From Chloroflexota bacterium (GTDB lineage Bacteria; Chloroflexota; Chloroflexia; Thermomicrobiales; UBA6265): a DNA stretch of 64,000 nucleotides. The DNA lies in contig JAFAEX010000098.1 of NCBI GenBank assembly GCA_023423795.1, positions 31,955 through 95,954 of the forward strand, written 5' to 3'. The translations under genes were made by a program, and so were the position numbers. Each line of letters opens with the position of its first letter. Positions within the stretch are counted from its first letter, which is position 1. The notes below the pieces were generated by a model. The model ran no database searches. It saw only the letters and a program-made list of their open reading frames with translations, and was not told where the DNA came from. Below are positions 17,632 to 27,989 of this stretch, one piece after another.

Positions 17632-18277
17632 GACGATGGCGCCGCCGCCGCCGCTTCGGTTCCCGTCCGATGGCGGCGCTGGAAGGCGGCAAAAGCCTCG
17701 CGGACCTGCCGTTCGGTGGAAGCGATCGGGCCGCCGTTGTCGATCACGACGTTGGCGCGGGCGATCTTGTCGGCTGGCGGCGCCTGGGCGTCGATGCGGC
17801 GCTCGGCCTCATCGCGGGGGAAGCCGTTGCGCCGCATCAGGCGCTCGACCTGGATCTCGCGCGGGCAGGCCACCACCCACGTTTCGTCGCAGGCGTCGCC
17901 GAGCCCGCTCTCGAACAACTTCACGGCGTCGATGGCGACAACCGGGGCGGACGAGCGGGCGGCGCGGCGCAGGACCTCCGGCGCGACGACCGGGCGGATG
18001 AGGTCGTCGAGTTTGGCCAGCGCCGCCGGGTCGGAGAAGACGATTGCGGCGAGGGCGCGCCGGTTCAGCCCGCCGTCCGGCAGGACCATCGCCTCGCCGA
18101 AGGTCCGGGCTATGTCCCCGAGCAGCGGCATGCCGGGCTGCACGAGGTCGCGGTAGACGAGGTCGGCGTCGATGACCTCCGCGCCCAGCGCCGCCAGCAT
18201 CCCCGTCACGGTGCTCTTGCCGCAGGCGACGTTGCCGGTGATGCCGAGCAGCAACGGCCGCGCCGATTCAGGGTCGC

Positions 18278-18281
<4 letters not shown>
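17628..18281 (-). CDS. coaE: Dephospho-CoA kinase
   Basis: This is the last enzyme of CoA synthesis, phosphorylating dephospho-CoA. The 217-residue product has the P-loop GNVACGKST near residues 16-24, the DAD motif (EVIDADLVY) shortly after, and the family's LNRRALAAIVF and IRPVV segments. Residues beyond 200 form an alanine-rich tail. It starts at GTG 18281, overlapping the ABC-F stop as GTGA, and its own stop overlaps mutY in the same way. The three genes are thus tightly coupled although their functions are unrelated. Confidence 0.94.
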
Positions 18282-20227
<1,946 letters not shown>

Positions 20228-20372
20228 CGGTGTCGGGTTCTCCCGGTTGGCCGCGCCGTCCCCCGCGGGAACGGACCGGACGGGGCCAGCGAAGAGTATA
20301 GACTCCCCGGGAACGCGGCATTTCCGGCCGGCGGCGGACGGTCCTCGCCGGCGTTTTTGTCGGGGCGGCAAT

Positions 20373-20384
20373 GTGTACGTACAC
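20373..20384. promoter_or_regulatory. 12-bp palindrome upstream of lysA, possible operator
   Basis: GTGTACGTACAC is a perfect palindrome 48 bases before the lysA start, between the divergent abcF and lysA genes. Its form fits a dimeric regulator site, but the regulator is unknown. The related palindrome GCGTACGTACGC occurs in both large repeat elements. Confidence 0.35.
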
Positions 20385-20432
20385 TTGCGCCCTACGCGGC
20401 GGGTTCCCCGCAGGATCGCCGGAGCAGCTTCC

Positions 20433-21749
20433 ATGTCCTGGCCCATCACCACATCCCGGCTGCCCGACGGGCGGCTCGTCATCGGCGGCGTGACGGCGGA
20501 CGACCTCGTCGCCGAATTCGGCACGCCGCTCTACGTCTTCGACGAGGCGACGCTGCGAGCCCGGGCGCGACTGTTCCGCGAGACGTTCGCGGCCGCGTGG
20601 CCGCGCTCGCGGGTTGTGTACGCGGCGAAGGCCTACATCGCGCCGGCGATCGGGGCGATCCTCGCCGACGAGGGAATCGGGTTGGACGTCGCCTCCGGCG
20701 GGGAGTTGTACGCCGGGCGGGTGTCGGGCATCCCGCCCGCGCACATGACCTTCCACGGCAACAACAAGAGCGAGGCCGAACTGCGGGAAGCGCTGGAGGC
20801 CGGGATCGGGCTGATCGCGGTGGACAACGACCACGAGATCGGCCTCCTGCGCCAGATGGCCGCCGAGGGGTTGGGTCCGGTTCCGGTGATCCTGCGGCTC
20901 AACCCCGGGCTTGCGCCGCACACCCACGCCAAAATGAAGACCGGGGCGCTCGATTCGAAGTTCGGCTTCCCCATCGAGACCGGCGCGGCGATGGCTGCGG
21001 TCGCGGCGGTGGTCGAGGCCGGGTTCGACCTGCGCGGCTACCACGCCCATGTCGGTTCGCAGATCTTCGACCCGCTGCTGGTGCGGGAAACCATCGGCGA
21101 ACTGCTGTCGTTCGCGGCCCAGGTGCGCGACCGGTTCGGCATCGCGACGGCGACGATCGTGCCCGGCGGCGGGTTCGGCGTGTCCGACGACGCATCCGGG
21201 GAGGACGTCTCGGTCCGCGAGTGGGCCGAAGCGGCGGCGGCGGCGCTGCGGGAGAACTGCGGCCGGTTCGGCTTGCCGGAACCGGAACTCGTGGTCGAAC
21301 CGGGCCGGGCGATCGTCGGGCCGGCCGGGGTCGCGCTCTACCGGATCGGCGCGCGCAAGGAGATCCCGGGCGTCCGCACCTACGTGTCGGTGGACGGCGG
21401 CATGTCGGACAACATCCGTCCGAGCCTGTACGGGGCGCGGTACTCGGCGGCCCTGGCCAACCGCGCGGAGGACGGGCCGCGGGAGACGGTGACGATCTCC
21501 GGAAAATACTGCGAATCGGGCGACGTGTTGATCGACGGCATCGAGTTGCCGGTGCTGCGGGCCGACGACCTGCTGGCGGTGCCGATGGCCGGCGCCTACT
21601 GCATGTCGATGGCGAGCAACTACAACCTCGCGCCGCGGCCGGCGGCGGTGATGGTGCTGGACGGAAGCGCCCGGCTCTTCCGGCGGCGGGAAACATACGC
21701 CGACATGCTCGCGTCGGAGATCGTGCCGGACATCGTGGCCCAACGCTGA
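20433..21749 (+). CDS. lysA: Diaminopimelate decarboxylase
   Basis: This PLP enzyme makes L-lysine from meso-diaminopimelate. The 438-residue product shows the PLP lysine K66 in VVYAAKAYIA, the HAHVGSQIF motif, the glycine-rich phosphate loop PGGGFG, the EPGRAIVGPAG segment and the C-terminal GKYCESGD motif with the active-site cysteine. Together these identify LysA rather than other fold-III decarboxylases. ATG 20433 follows GGAG by eight bases. The gene is divergent from abcF and followed by rpoD after 182 bases. No other lysine-pathway genes are nearby. Confidence 0.95.
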   Translation: MSWPITTSRLPDGRLVIGGVTADDLVAEFGTPLYVFDEATLRARARLFRETFAAAWPRSRVVYAAKAYIAPAIGAILADEGIGLDVASGGELYAGRVSGIPPAHMTFHGNNKSEAELREALEAGIGLIAVDNDHEIGLLRQMAAEGLGPVPVILRLNPGLAPHTHAKMKTGALDSKFGFPIETGAAMAAVAAVVEAGFDLRGYHAHVGSQIFDPLLVRETIGELLSFAAQVRDRFGIATATIVPGGGFGVSDDASGEDVSVREWAEAAAAALRENCGRFGLPEPELVVEPGRAIVGPAGVALYRIGARKEIPGVRTYVSVDGGMSDNIRPSLYGARYSAALANRAEDGPRETVTISGKYCESGDVLIDGIELPVLRADDLLAVPMAGAYCMSMASNYNLAPRPAAVMVLDGSARLFRRRETYADMLASEIVPDIVAQR

Positions 21750-21931
21750 GTCGTGACACGCCTTGCGGCTGTGGGCGGATAGGGTGTAGCGTACCGCGAC
21801 GTTGCCAAAGTCGAAAGGACAGCCGGCGGCAACGATGCTGCCCCAGCGCCCGCCCGCGACCGGTGGGCGCCGATCGCGAACCGGCGTCACCGACGCCACG
21901 GCAACCGAGAAGCCGTTTCAAGGGGTCGCCC

Positions 21932-23554
21932 ATGTCCAGGTCGGAAAAGCCGCAGCCCGGGAACGCGACCAGTAGTGTCGCGGCGGGGCCGGCGGCGAGC
22001 CGAAACGGGAACGCGGAGGTCGCCAGCGCGGCCAGGACGTCCCGTCGCGGCGACGGCGAGGCAGACGAGTTCGACGCCGTGACGATTGGCGACGCCGTGC
22101 CGAGCGATGCCACCAGCGACGATGAGGGCGTGGACGAGCGTGCGCCGCTGGCCCTCGACGACATCGACGCCCTCGCGATCGCGGATGCGGCGCCGCTGGC
22201 GGAGCCGCTGGCCGAGGCGGCCGCGGGCGCCCTCGCTGCCCTGGAAGAAGAAGAGGAGCCGGCGTTCGACCTGCCGACGACAAACTACGACATCGGCAGC
22301 GCCAGCCTCGACGACCCGGTGCGGATGTACCTGCGCGAGATCGGGCGGGTGCCGCTGCTGACCGGCGGCAAGGAAGTGGAACTCGCCCGCCGGATGGAGC
22401 GGGGCGAGTACCTGTCGGTCAAGCAGGCGTCGCTGCGGGACGATTTTGGCGAAGCGCCGGGCGCGGACGTCCTGGGCCGGGCGATCTACCACGCGTTCCA
22501 CGCCGGCTGGATCCACGTCGCCGAACTGGTGCGGGAGATCAGCCCGGAGGAAGAACTGCCGCCGAAATCCGTCTGCCTGAACCGCGCCTTGCCGCTGACG
22601 CAGGTGCCGGACGCGGCGGTGGCCTCCGTGTGCGAGCGACTGGAACTTTCGCCCGACGAACTGGAGGAGTCGCTGCGGCTGCGCCGGGTCGAGTGGGACC
22701 TGCTGCCGTCGGCGATTCAGCTCATGGTCCGCGACACCGAAGTATGGCCTGACGACGCCGAGGTCGATCGCGTGTTTCGGGAACAGGCGGACCGCTTGCG
22801 CCGCCGCTGGGACGCCGAAATCGAGCGCGGGCGGCAGGCCAAGGTGGCGTTGACCGAAGCGAACCTGCGATTGGTCGTCTCGGTCGCCAAGAAGTACGTC
22901 GGCCGCGGCATGTCGATGTTGGACCTGATCCAGGAAGGCAACCTCGGGCTGATCCGCGCGGTCGAGAAATTCCAGTATCACAAGGGCTTCAAGTTCTCGA
23001 CCTACGCGACGTGGTGGATTCGGCAGGCGATCACCCGCGCCATCGCCGACCAGGCGCGGACGATCCGCATCCCCGTCCACATGGTCGAGACGATCAACCG
23101 CCTGATCCGCACGTCGCGCCGGTTACAGCAGGAACTCGGCCGCGAACCGACCTCGGAAGAGATCGGTCGCGAGATGCAGATGGAGCCGGAGCGGGTGCGC
23201 GAGATCCTCAAGATTTCGCAGGAGCCGGTCTCCATCAACATGCCGATCGGCGAGGAAGAGGACAGCAGCCTCGGGGACTTCATCGAGGACCACAAGATGC
23301 TGGCCCCGGCCGACGCTGCCTCCCGCCAGATGCTGCGCGAGCAAATGGAGGACGTGCTGGGCACGCTCTCCGACCGCGAGCGGCAAGTCCTGCTGATGCG
23401 CTTCGGGCTGGAGGACGGCCGGAGCCGGACTCTGGAAGAGGTCGGCAAGGCGTTCGGCGTCACCCGCGAACGCATCCGCCAGATCGAGGCAAAGGCGTTG
23501 CGAAAACTCCGCCACCCGAGCCGCTCCAAGAAGCTGAAGGATTACCTCGATTAG
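21932..23554 (+). CDS. rpoD: Primary sigma factor (sigma-70, RpoD/SigA)
   Basis: The 540-residue group 1 sigma factor carries region 1.2 (DPVRMYLREIGRVPLLT), followed by a non-conserved insert of about 120 residues. Region 2 follows (LRLVVSVAKKYVGRGM through FKFSTYATWWIRQAI), then region 3, and region 4 with the helix-turn-helix VGKAFGVTRERIRQIEAKAL. The protein ends with SRSKKLKDYLD, close to many RpoD termini. The acidic, alanine-rich first 120 residues resemble region 1.1 only in charge. ATG 21932 has AAGGGG eight bases upstream. A hairpin repeat lies 32 bases after the stop. Confidence 0.96.
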   Translation: MSRSEKPQPGNATSSVAAGPAASRNGNAEVASAARTSRRGDGEADEFDAVTIGDAVPSDATSDDEGVDERAPLALDDIDALAIADAAPLAEPLAEAAAGALAALEEEEEPAFDLPTTNYDIGSASLDDPVRMYLREIGRVPLLTGGKEVELARRMERGEYLSVKQASLRDDFGEAPGADVLGRAIYHAFHAGWIHVAELVREISPEEELPPKSVCLNRALPLTQVPDAAVASVCERLELSPDELEESLRLRRVEWDLLPSAIQLMVRDTEVWPDDAEVDRVFREQADRLRRRWDAEIERGRQAKVALTEANLRLVVSVAKKYVGRGMSMLDLIQEGNLGLIRAVEKFQYHKGFKFSTYATWWIRQAITRAIADQARTIRIPVHMVETINRLIRTSRRLQQELGREPTSEEIGREMQMEPERVREILKISQEPVSINMPIGEEEDSSLGDFIEDHKMLAPADAASRQMLREQMEDVLGTLSDRERQVLLMRFGLEDGRSRTLEEVGKAFGVTRERIRQIEAKALRKLRHPSRSKKLKDYLD

Positions 23555-23585
23555 GCGAGGATTCCCGGGCGCTCTCGTCATCCCG

Positions 23586-23640
23586 AGTGCGTCAGCACTG
23601 TCATCCCTCGACAAGCTCGGGATGACAGTGCTGACGCACT
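23586..23640. repeat. Palindromic element after rpoD, copy D
   Basis: Perfect 22-base arms (23586-23607 and 23619-23640) close an 11-base loop. The arms join a copy-specific sequence (AGTGCGTCAGCACTG) to the TCATCCC end of the common core, and a half-core TCATCCCGAG precedes the left arm. It probably forms the 3' hairpin of the rpoD transcript. Confidence 0.8.
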
Positions 23641-23769
23641 TAGGACGTCGGGGGGGTCCAGGGCTGCCAATTTCCGCGGAAGGTTGAGCGGGCGGCGCTG
23701 CCTGTGGGAAAGTAGCGGGCCGGTGGGAAACACCCCGCCGGCCCGTTCGCGTTTCCGCCTGGAGTCTTC

Positions 23770-25089
23770 ATGCTGATCGACCGCGCGCGCATCTTCGTCA
23801 AGGCCGGCGACGGCGGCAACGGCTCGTCGTCGTTCCGCCGCGAGAAGTACGTGCCGAAAGGCGGACCCGACGGCGGCGACGGCGGCCGGGGCGGCGACGT
23901 GCGGCTGCGCGCCCGGCAGAACCTCACCAGCCTGATCGCGTTCCAGTTCAACGAGCGGTTCATCGCCGACGACGGCGTGCAGGGGCTAAGCAAGAAGCGC
24001 CACGGCAAGAACGGCGCAACGCTGACGATCGATGTGCCGATGGGCACGGTGGTCTGGGACGACGAGACCGGGGAGCAACTTGCCGACCTAACCGAACCGG
24101 ACCAGACGGTCGTGGTTTGCCGGGGCGGCAAGGGCGGTCTGGGCAACGTCCACTTCAAGACCTCCGTCCATCAGGCCCCGCGCATCGCGGAACTGGGCGA
24201 GCCGGGATTCGAGCGCTGGCTGCGGCTGGAACTGCGGCTGATCGCCGATGTCGGGCTGGTCGGGCTGCCGAACGCCGGCAAATCGACGCTGCTCTCGGCG
24301 GCGACGCGGGCGCGGCCGAAGGTGGCCGACTACCCGTTCACGACGCTGGAGCCGCACCTCGGCGTGGTCGAGGTCGGCGGGCCGGGCGGGCAGGCGTTCG
24401 TCATGGCCGACATTCCGGGGCTGATCGAAGGCGCGGCGGACGGGGCTGGACTGGGGCACGAGTTCCTGCGGCACGTGTCGCGGACGAAGGTGCTGGTCCA
24501 CGTCCTCGACGCGTCGGGCGGGCTGGAAGGGCGCGATCCGCTCGCCGATTTCGAGACGATCAACGAGGAGATCGCCTCCTACGACCCGGACATGACCGAG
24601 AAGGTCATGCTGGTGGCGCTGAACAAAATCGACATCCCGGAAGCGCAGGAAAACGTGCCGAAACTGCGCCGGGAACTGGAGCGGCGAGGCTACCGGGTGT
24701 TCGCGATCTCCGGCGTCACCGGCGAAGGCGTCCCGCCGCTGATGGAAGCGGTCGCCGGCGCGCTGCGCGATTTCGAGGAGCGCGAGCGCGAGGAGGCGAA
24801 GGAAGCCGAGCGCAAGGTGGTCTACCGGCTGCCCGAGGTGGACCGAAAGGCATGGAGCGTTTCGCGCATCTCGAAACACCACTTCGCGGTGACGGGCGTT
24901 GGCATTGAGCGCTTCACGAAGATGACGAACTTCGACAACGAGGAAGGCGCCGAGCGGTTCCAGCGCGTACTGACGACCAGCGGCATCAGTGCGGAACTGG
25001 AAAAGCAGGGCATCCTGCCGGGGGATATCGTCCACATCGCCGGCCACGAACTGGTTTGGGGCGAAGAGGACGAACTGGAAGGGTATTGA
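23770..25089 (+). CDS. obgE: Obg-family GTPase
   Basis: This 439-residue GTPase works in 50S ribosome assembly and stress control. The glycine-rich Obg fold occupies residues 1-158 (FVKAGDGGNGSSSFRREKY). The G domain follows with GLPNAGKST, the switch segment DIPGLIEGAADGAGLGHEFL and NKID. The OCT domain lies at the C-terminus (WSVSRISKHHFAVTG through GDIVHIAGHELVW). The ATG at 23770 has a GGAG site. The gene stands alone after rpoD and before a large inverted repeat. Confidence 0.96.
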   Translation: MLIDRARIFVKAGDGGNGSSSFRREKYVPKGGPDGGDGGRGGDVRLRARQNLTSLIAFQFNERFIADDGVQGLSKKRHGKNGATLTIDVPMGTVVWDDETGEQLADLTEPDQTVVVCRGGKGGLGNVHFKTSVHQAPRIAELGEPGFERWLRLELRLIADVGLVGLPNAGKSTLLSAATRARPKVADYPFTTLEPHLGVVEVGGPGGQAFVMADIPGLIEGAADGAGLGHEFLRHVSRTKVLVHVLDASGGLEGRDPLADFETINEEIASYDPDMTEKVMLVALNKIDIPEAQENVPKLRRELERRGYRVFAISGVTGEGVPPLMEAVAGALRDFEEREREEAKEAERKVVYRLPEVDRKAWSVSRISKHHFAVTGVGIERFTKMTNFDNEEGAERFQRVLTTSGISAELEKQGILPGDIVHIAGHELVWGEEDELEGY

Positions 25090-25233
25090 CCGGCGCCTCG
25101 TCTGCACTGAGTGGCCGGTGCGCGGTTTGGTGATTTCCGCGACCGGAACGGCTGCGATTGATGCCGTCACCCGGTGTATGTCGCGGGCACAGAACTGGAG
25201 AAGTTCGCCGACCGTTGTGCGAGCGATTCGAGC

Positions 25234-25364
25234 GTCGTCGCAGGGGAGGGACCCGTGCCCTTCCTCGTTCTCTACCCGTCCTCTTCGAAACCGGCGCGGA
25301 GTTGGCTATCCCGCATCGGCATGTTCCCGTCGAGGGAGGGCACGGGTCCCTCCCCTGCGACGAC
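25234..25364. repeat. 34-bp inverted repeat, second sequence class
   Basis: Arms 25234-25267 and 25331-25364 pair over 34 bases with one mismatch around a 63-base spacer. The arm sequence (GTCGTCGCAGGGGAGGGACC, continuing to TCG) is unrelated to the TCATCCCGAG family. It lies between the converging obgE and plsC genes. Confidence 0.8.
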
Positions 25365-25403
25365 GCCACGGGCGGCGGACAATCGGCCACGTCGAGATCC
25401 GCG

Positions 25404-26039
25404 TCAGTCCCGGTACGAACCCGGCAGCAACTCGGCGATGGCGGCCATGATCCGCTCCGTCGCGTCCTGAGACGACAGGCGGGACGTGCCGGCGTCCGGC
25501 AGGATCACGCGCGGAGCCCCGAACCGGATGGTCGCGCCGGGACCGCCGGGCAGTTTGTCGGTGCCGGTGATTGCCGCCGGCAGGAGCGGCGCGCCGCTAC
25601 GGAGCAGGATGAGCCCGGCGCCGGGCTGCCCGGGGCCGAGCCGCCCGGTGCGCGAGCGGGTGCCTTCCGGGAACATCGCGACCGCGTGCCCCTCGGCGAG
25701 GAGGGTCTCGGCGTAGCGGATGGCCGCGCGGTCGGCCTTGCCGCGATCGACCGGGAACGCGCCTGCCCAGCGGATGAGGCCGCCGAACGCCGCATTCCCG
25801 AACAATTCGCGCTTGGCCATGAAGTAGAGGACCCGCGGAAACGCCATCGCCAGCAGGATCGGATCGGCGTTGTGCAGGTGGTTCGCGGCGACCAGCACGG
25901 GGCCGGATGCCGGAACGTTCTCCAGCCCTTCGATGCGGAGGCGGACCAGGGGCTTGGCCAGCCCGATCAAGCCGGCGCGAACGACGGTGCGCGGTCGGCC
26001 GCGAAGCGTCCCGTTCGTCAGGTCGCTCCGTTCGCTCAT
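25404..26039 (-). CDS. plsC: 1-acyl-sn-glycerol-3-phosphate acyltransferase (PlsC-like)
   Basis: The 211-residue acyltransferase would make phosphatidate from lysophosphatidate at the membrane. The catalytic HX4D motif is H54-D59 (NHLHNADP), and the phosphate-binding motif FPEGTRS follows near residue 123. VDRGKADRAAI between them is the usual third block. The ATG overlaps the cmk stop as ATGA. Order dac-rluB-cmk-plsC is common in Chloroflexota and Firmicutes, linking envelope, RNA and nucleotide housekeeping. Exact acyl specificity cannot be read from sequence. Confidence 0.92.
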   Translation of the reverse strand: MSERSDLTNGTLRGRPRTVVRAGLIGLAKPLVRLRIEGLENVPASGPVLVAANHLHNADPILLAMAFPRVLYFMAKRELFGNAAFGGLIRWAGAFPVDRGKADRAAIRYAETLLAEGHAVAMFPEGTRSRTGRLGPGQPGAGLILLRSGAPLLPAAITGTDKLPGGPGATIRFGAPRVILPDAGTSRLSSQDATERIMAAIAELLPGSYRD

Positions 26040-26782
26040 GCCCGGTTGGTCAGCGCGCCGCGAGCATCCGCCACCGCCGCCCAGCGCTCGCGGGCGGTGC
26101 TCTCGATGCTCGCGGCGACCTGCTCGATGGTGCGCCCGTCCGTGTTGACGCGCACGGCGTCGGCGGCCGCCCGCAGCGGGGCGGTGGCGCGCGAGGAATC
26201 CGACGCGTCACGCTTGCGGATGTCGGCGAGGACGGCGTCGAAATCCGGCTCCAGCCCGCGGCCGGCGAGTTCCTCGCAACGGCGGCGCGCCCGCTCCTCG
26301 GCCGAAGCGTCGAGGTAGATCTTGACGCCCGCGTCGGGCACGACGACGGTGCCGATGTCGCGGCCGACCATCACGACCGGGCCGCCTTCGGCGATGCGCC
26401 GCTGGTGGTCGAGCAGCGCCTCGCGCACGACCGGGTGCCCGGCGACGGGGGAGACGGCGCGATCGACGGCGGGATCGCGGATCGCCCAGGTCACGTCTTC
26501 GCCGTCGAGGCGGACGTCGGCCAGCCTGCCGTCGGCGACCGAGGGCGGCAGCAGGTCGATGTCGATGGACCGGGCGAGCGCGCCCAGAGCCGCCGCGTCG
26601 TCCGGCGCCACGCCGGCGCGCAGGGCGGCGAGCGTCAGCGCGCGGTACAGCGAGCCGGTATCGAAGAGCAGGGCAGGGAGGCGCTCGGCGAGCAGCCGCG
26701 CGACCGTCGATTTCCCTGCGGCGGCCGGGCCGTCGATGGCAACGACATGCAGGTGGCGGTGGGGCTGGCGGGGGTTAGTCAC
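26036..26782 (-). CDS. cmk: Cytidylate kinase
   Basis: The 248-residue enzyme phosphorylates CMP and dCMP. The P-loop is GPAAAGKST at residues 18-26, followed by the CMP-binding segment FDTGSLYRALTLAAL. VGRDIGTVVVPDA and YLDASAEERARRR are conserved family blocks. The frame is open further upstream, but I chose GTG 26782: it overlaps the last codons of rluB by eight bases and leaves a normal-length protein, whereas longer versions would translate rluB's tail region. Its end overlaps plsC as ATGA. Confidence 0.93.
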   Translation of the reverse strand: MTNPRQPHRHLHVVAIDGPAAAGKSTVARLLAERLPALLFDTGSLYRALTLAALRAGVAPDDAAALGALARSIDIDLLPPSVADGRLADVRLDGEDVTWAIRDPAVDRAVSPVAGHPVVREALLDHQRRIAEGGPVVMVGRDIGTVVVPDAGVKIYLDASAEERARRRCEELAGRGLEPDFDAVLADIRKRDASDSSRATAPLRAAADAVRVNTDGRTIEQVAASIESTARERWAAVADARGALTNRA

Positions 26783-27965
26783 GATCGTCCCGCCGGGCGC
26801 GAGTCGGCTGCCGGTCGTTCCTCGTTCGGCGTGGTCCACCACGATTCGCATCGGTTCCAGAACCCCGGTTCGGTGTCGCGTCGCCCGGTGAGTCGGGATA
26901 GGCGCGTCGCCGTCCCGATTGGTCGTCGCTGCGCTGGCCACCGGTGCGGGTCGGACTGGCGGAGTCGCCACGCGGGCCGTCGGCGCCAGTTCCGCGTCCG
27001 GGCCGTGCCGGTTTGCGGGCACCGGAATCGCGAGGCGGGCGAGCCGGCTCCGGTCGCCGCTCACCCGCCGGTCCAACAGAATCCCGCGAGGGGTCGGTCG
27101 CGGTCACCACCTCTGGGTCGTTGCTTCGTTCGGCCGAACCACGGTCGAGGCGGCGGGGCGTCGTGGTGCGCTTCGCACTTGCGCGGGCTACGGGCTTGGG
27201 GCGGCCCGATTTCGTCGCCGCGCCGACGTGGGACGCTTCGGCGGTGTCGAGGCGCACGGCCTGCAGCAGCGAGGTCAGTTCGCCGCCGGAAAGTTCGCGC
27301 CAGCCGCCCAGCGGGATCGAGCCGAGCGCCAGTGGCCCGATCCGGACGCGGCGGAGTTTGGTCACCGGGATGCCGACTTCTTCCATCATGCGCCGCACGA
27401 CACGATTGAGCCCTTCGTGCACGGTGATGGTCAGCAGCGCGCCGTCCCGCGTTTCGCGCAGGATGCGGAACTCGTCGGGCACCACCAGCCGGCGGTCGAT
27501 CGAGACGCCGGCGCGAACCCGGGCCATGACCGCCTCCGGAGGGCGGGCCGGGGTGAGGATCGTGTACTCCTTGGCGAGTTTGTAGCGAGGGTGCATCACC
27601 CGATGGGCGACGTCGCCGTCGTTGGTGAGCAGCAACAGGCCCTCGGTCTCGCGATCGAGGCGACCAACCGGGTAGACGCGCTCGCGGGCCGGAACGAGGC
27701 TCATGACCGTGTCGCGGCCCTTTTCGTCGCTGGTGGTGGTAATGAAGCCGCCCGGTTTGTTGAGCATGATGTAGCGCGGCGCTTCGGCCCGCACCAGCCG
27801 GCCATCGACCCGGATCTGGGCCGTCGGCGCGACGCGGGTGCCGAGTTCGGTCACCGTTTCGCCGTCCACGCTGACGCGCCCGGCGCGGATGAGGTCCTCC
27901 GCCTTGCGTCGGGAGGCGACCCCGCGGGCGGCGAGGACACGTTGCAGTCGCTCGTTGGCGTCGAT
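26775..27965 (-). CDS. rluB: RluB-type 23S rRNA pseudouridine synthase, apparent AUC start
   Basis: The 396-residue enzyme has an N-terminal S4 RNA-binding domain (ERLQRVLAARGVASRRKAED, residues 5-24), the catalytic motif GRLDRETEGLLLL with the essential aspartate, and the GLNRVVRRM block. The last 150 residues are a basic, Arg/Pro/Gly-rich disordered tail. The only in-frame ATG/GTG/TTG starts begin at 27869 or later and would delete the S4 domain. The upstream stop of dac is in the same frame 24 bases before ATC 27965, which follows CGGAG by nine bases. I therefore infer an AUC start, or a G-to-C error in ATG. Operon with dac, cmk and plsC. Confidence 0.85.
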   Translation of the reverse strand: MDANERLQRVLAARGVASRRKAEDLIRAGRVSVDGETVTELGTRVAPTAQIRVDGRLVRAEAPRYIMLNKPGGFITTTSDEKGRDTVMSLVPARERVYPVGRLDRETEGLLLLTNDGDVAHRVMHPRYKLAKEYTILTPARPPEAVMARVRAGVSIDRRLVVPDEFRILRETRDGALLTITVHEGLNRVVRRMMEEVGIPVTKLRRVRIGPLALGSIPLGGWRELSGGELTSLLQAVRLDTAEASHVGAATKSGRPKPVARASAKRTTTPRRLDRGSAERSNDPEVVTATDPSRDSVGPAGERRPEPARPPRDSGARKPARPGRGTGADGPRGDSASPTRTGGQRSDDQSGRRRAYPDSPGDATPNRGSGTDANRGGPRRTRNDRQPTRARRDDRD

Positions 27966-27989
27966 GGCGCGTTCTCCGCTGGGCGGCGT

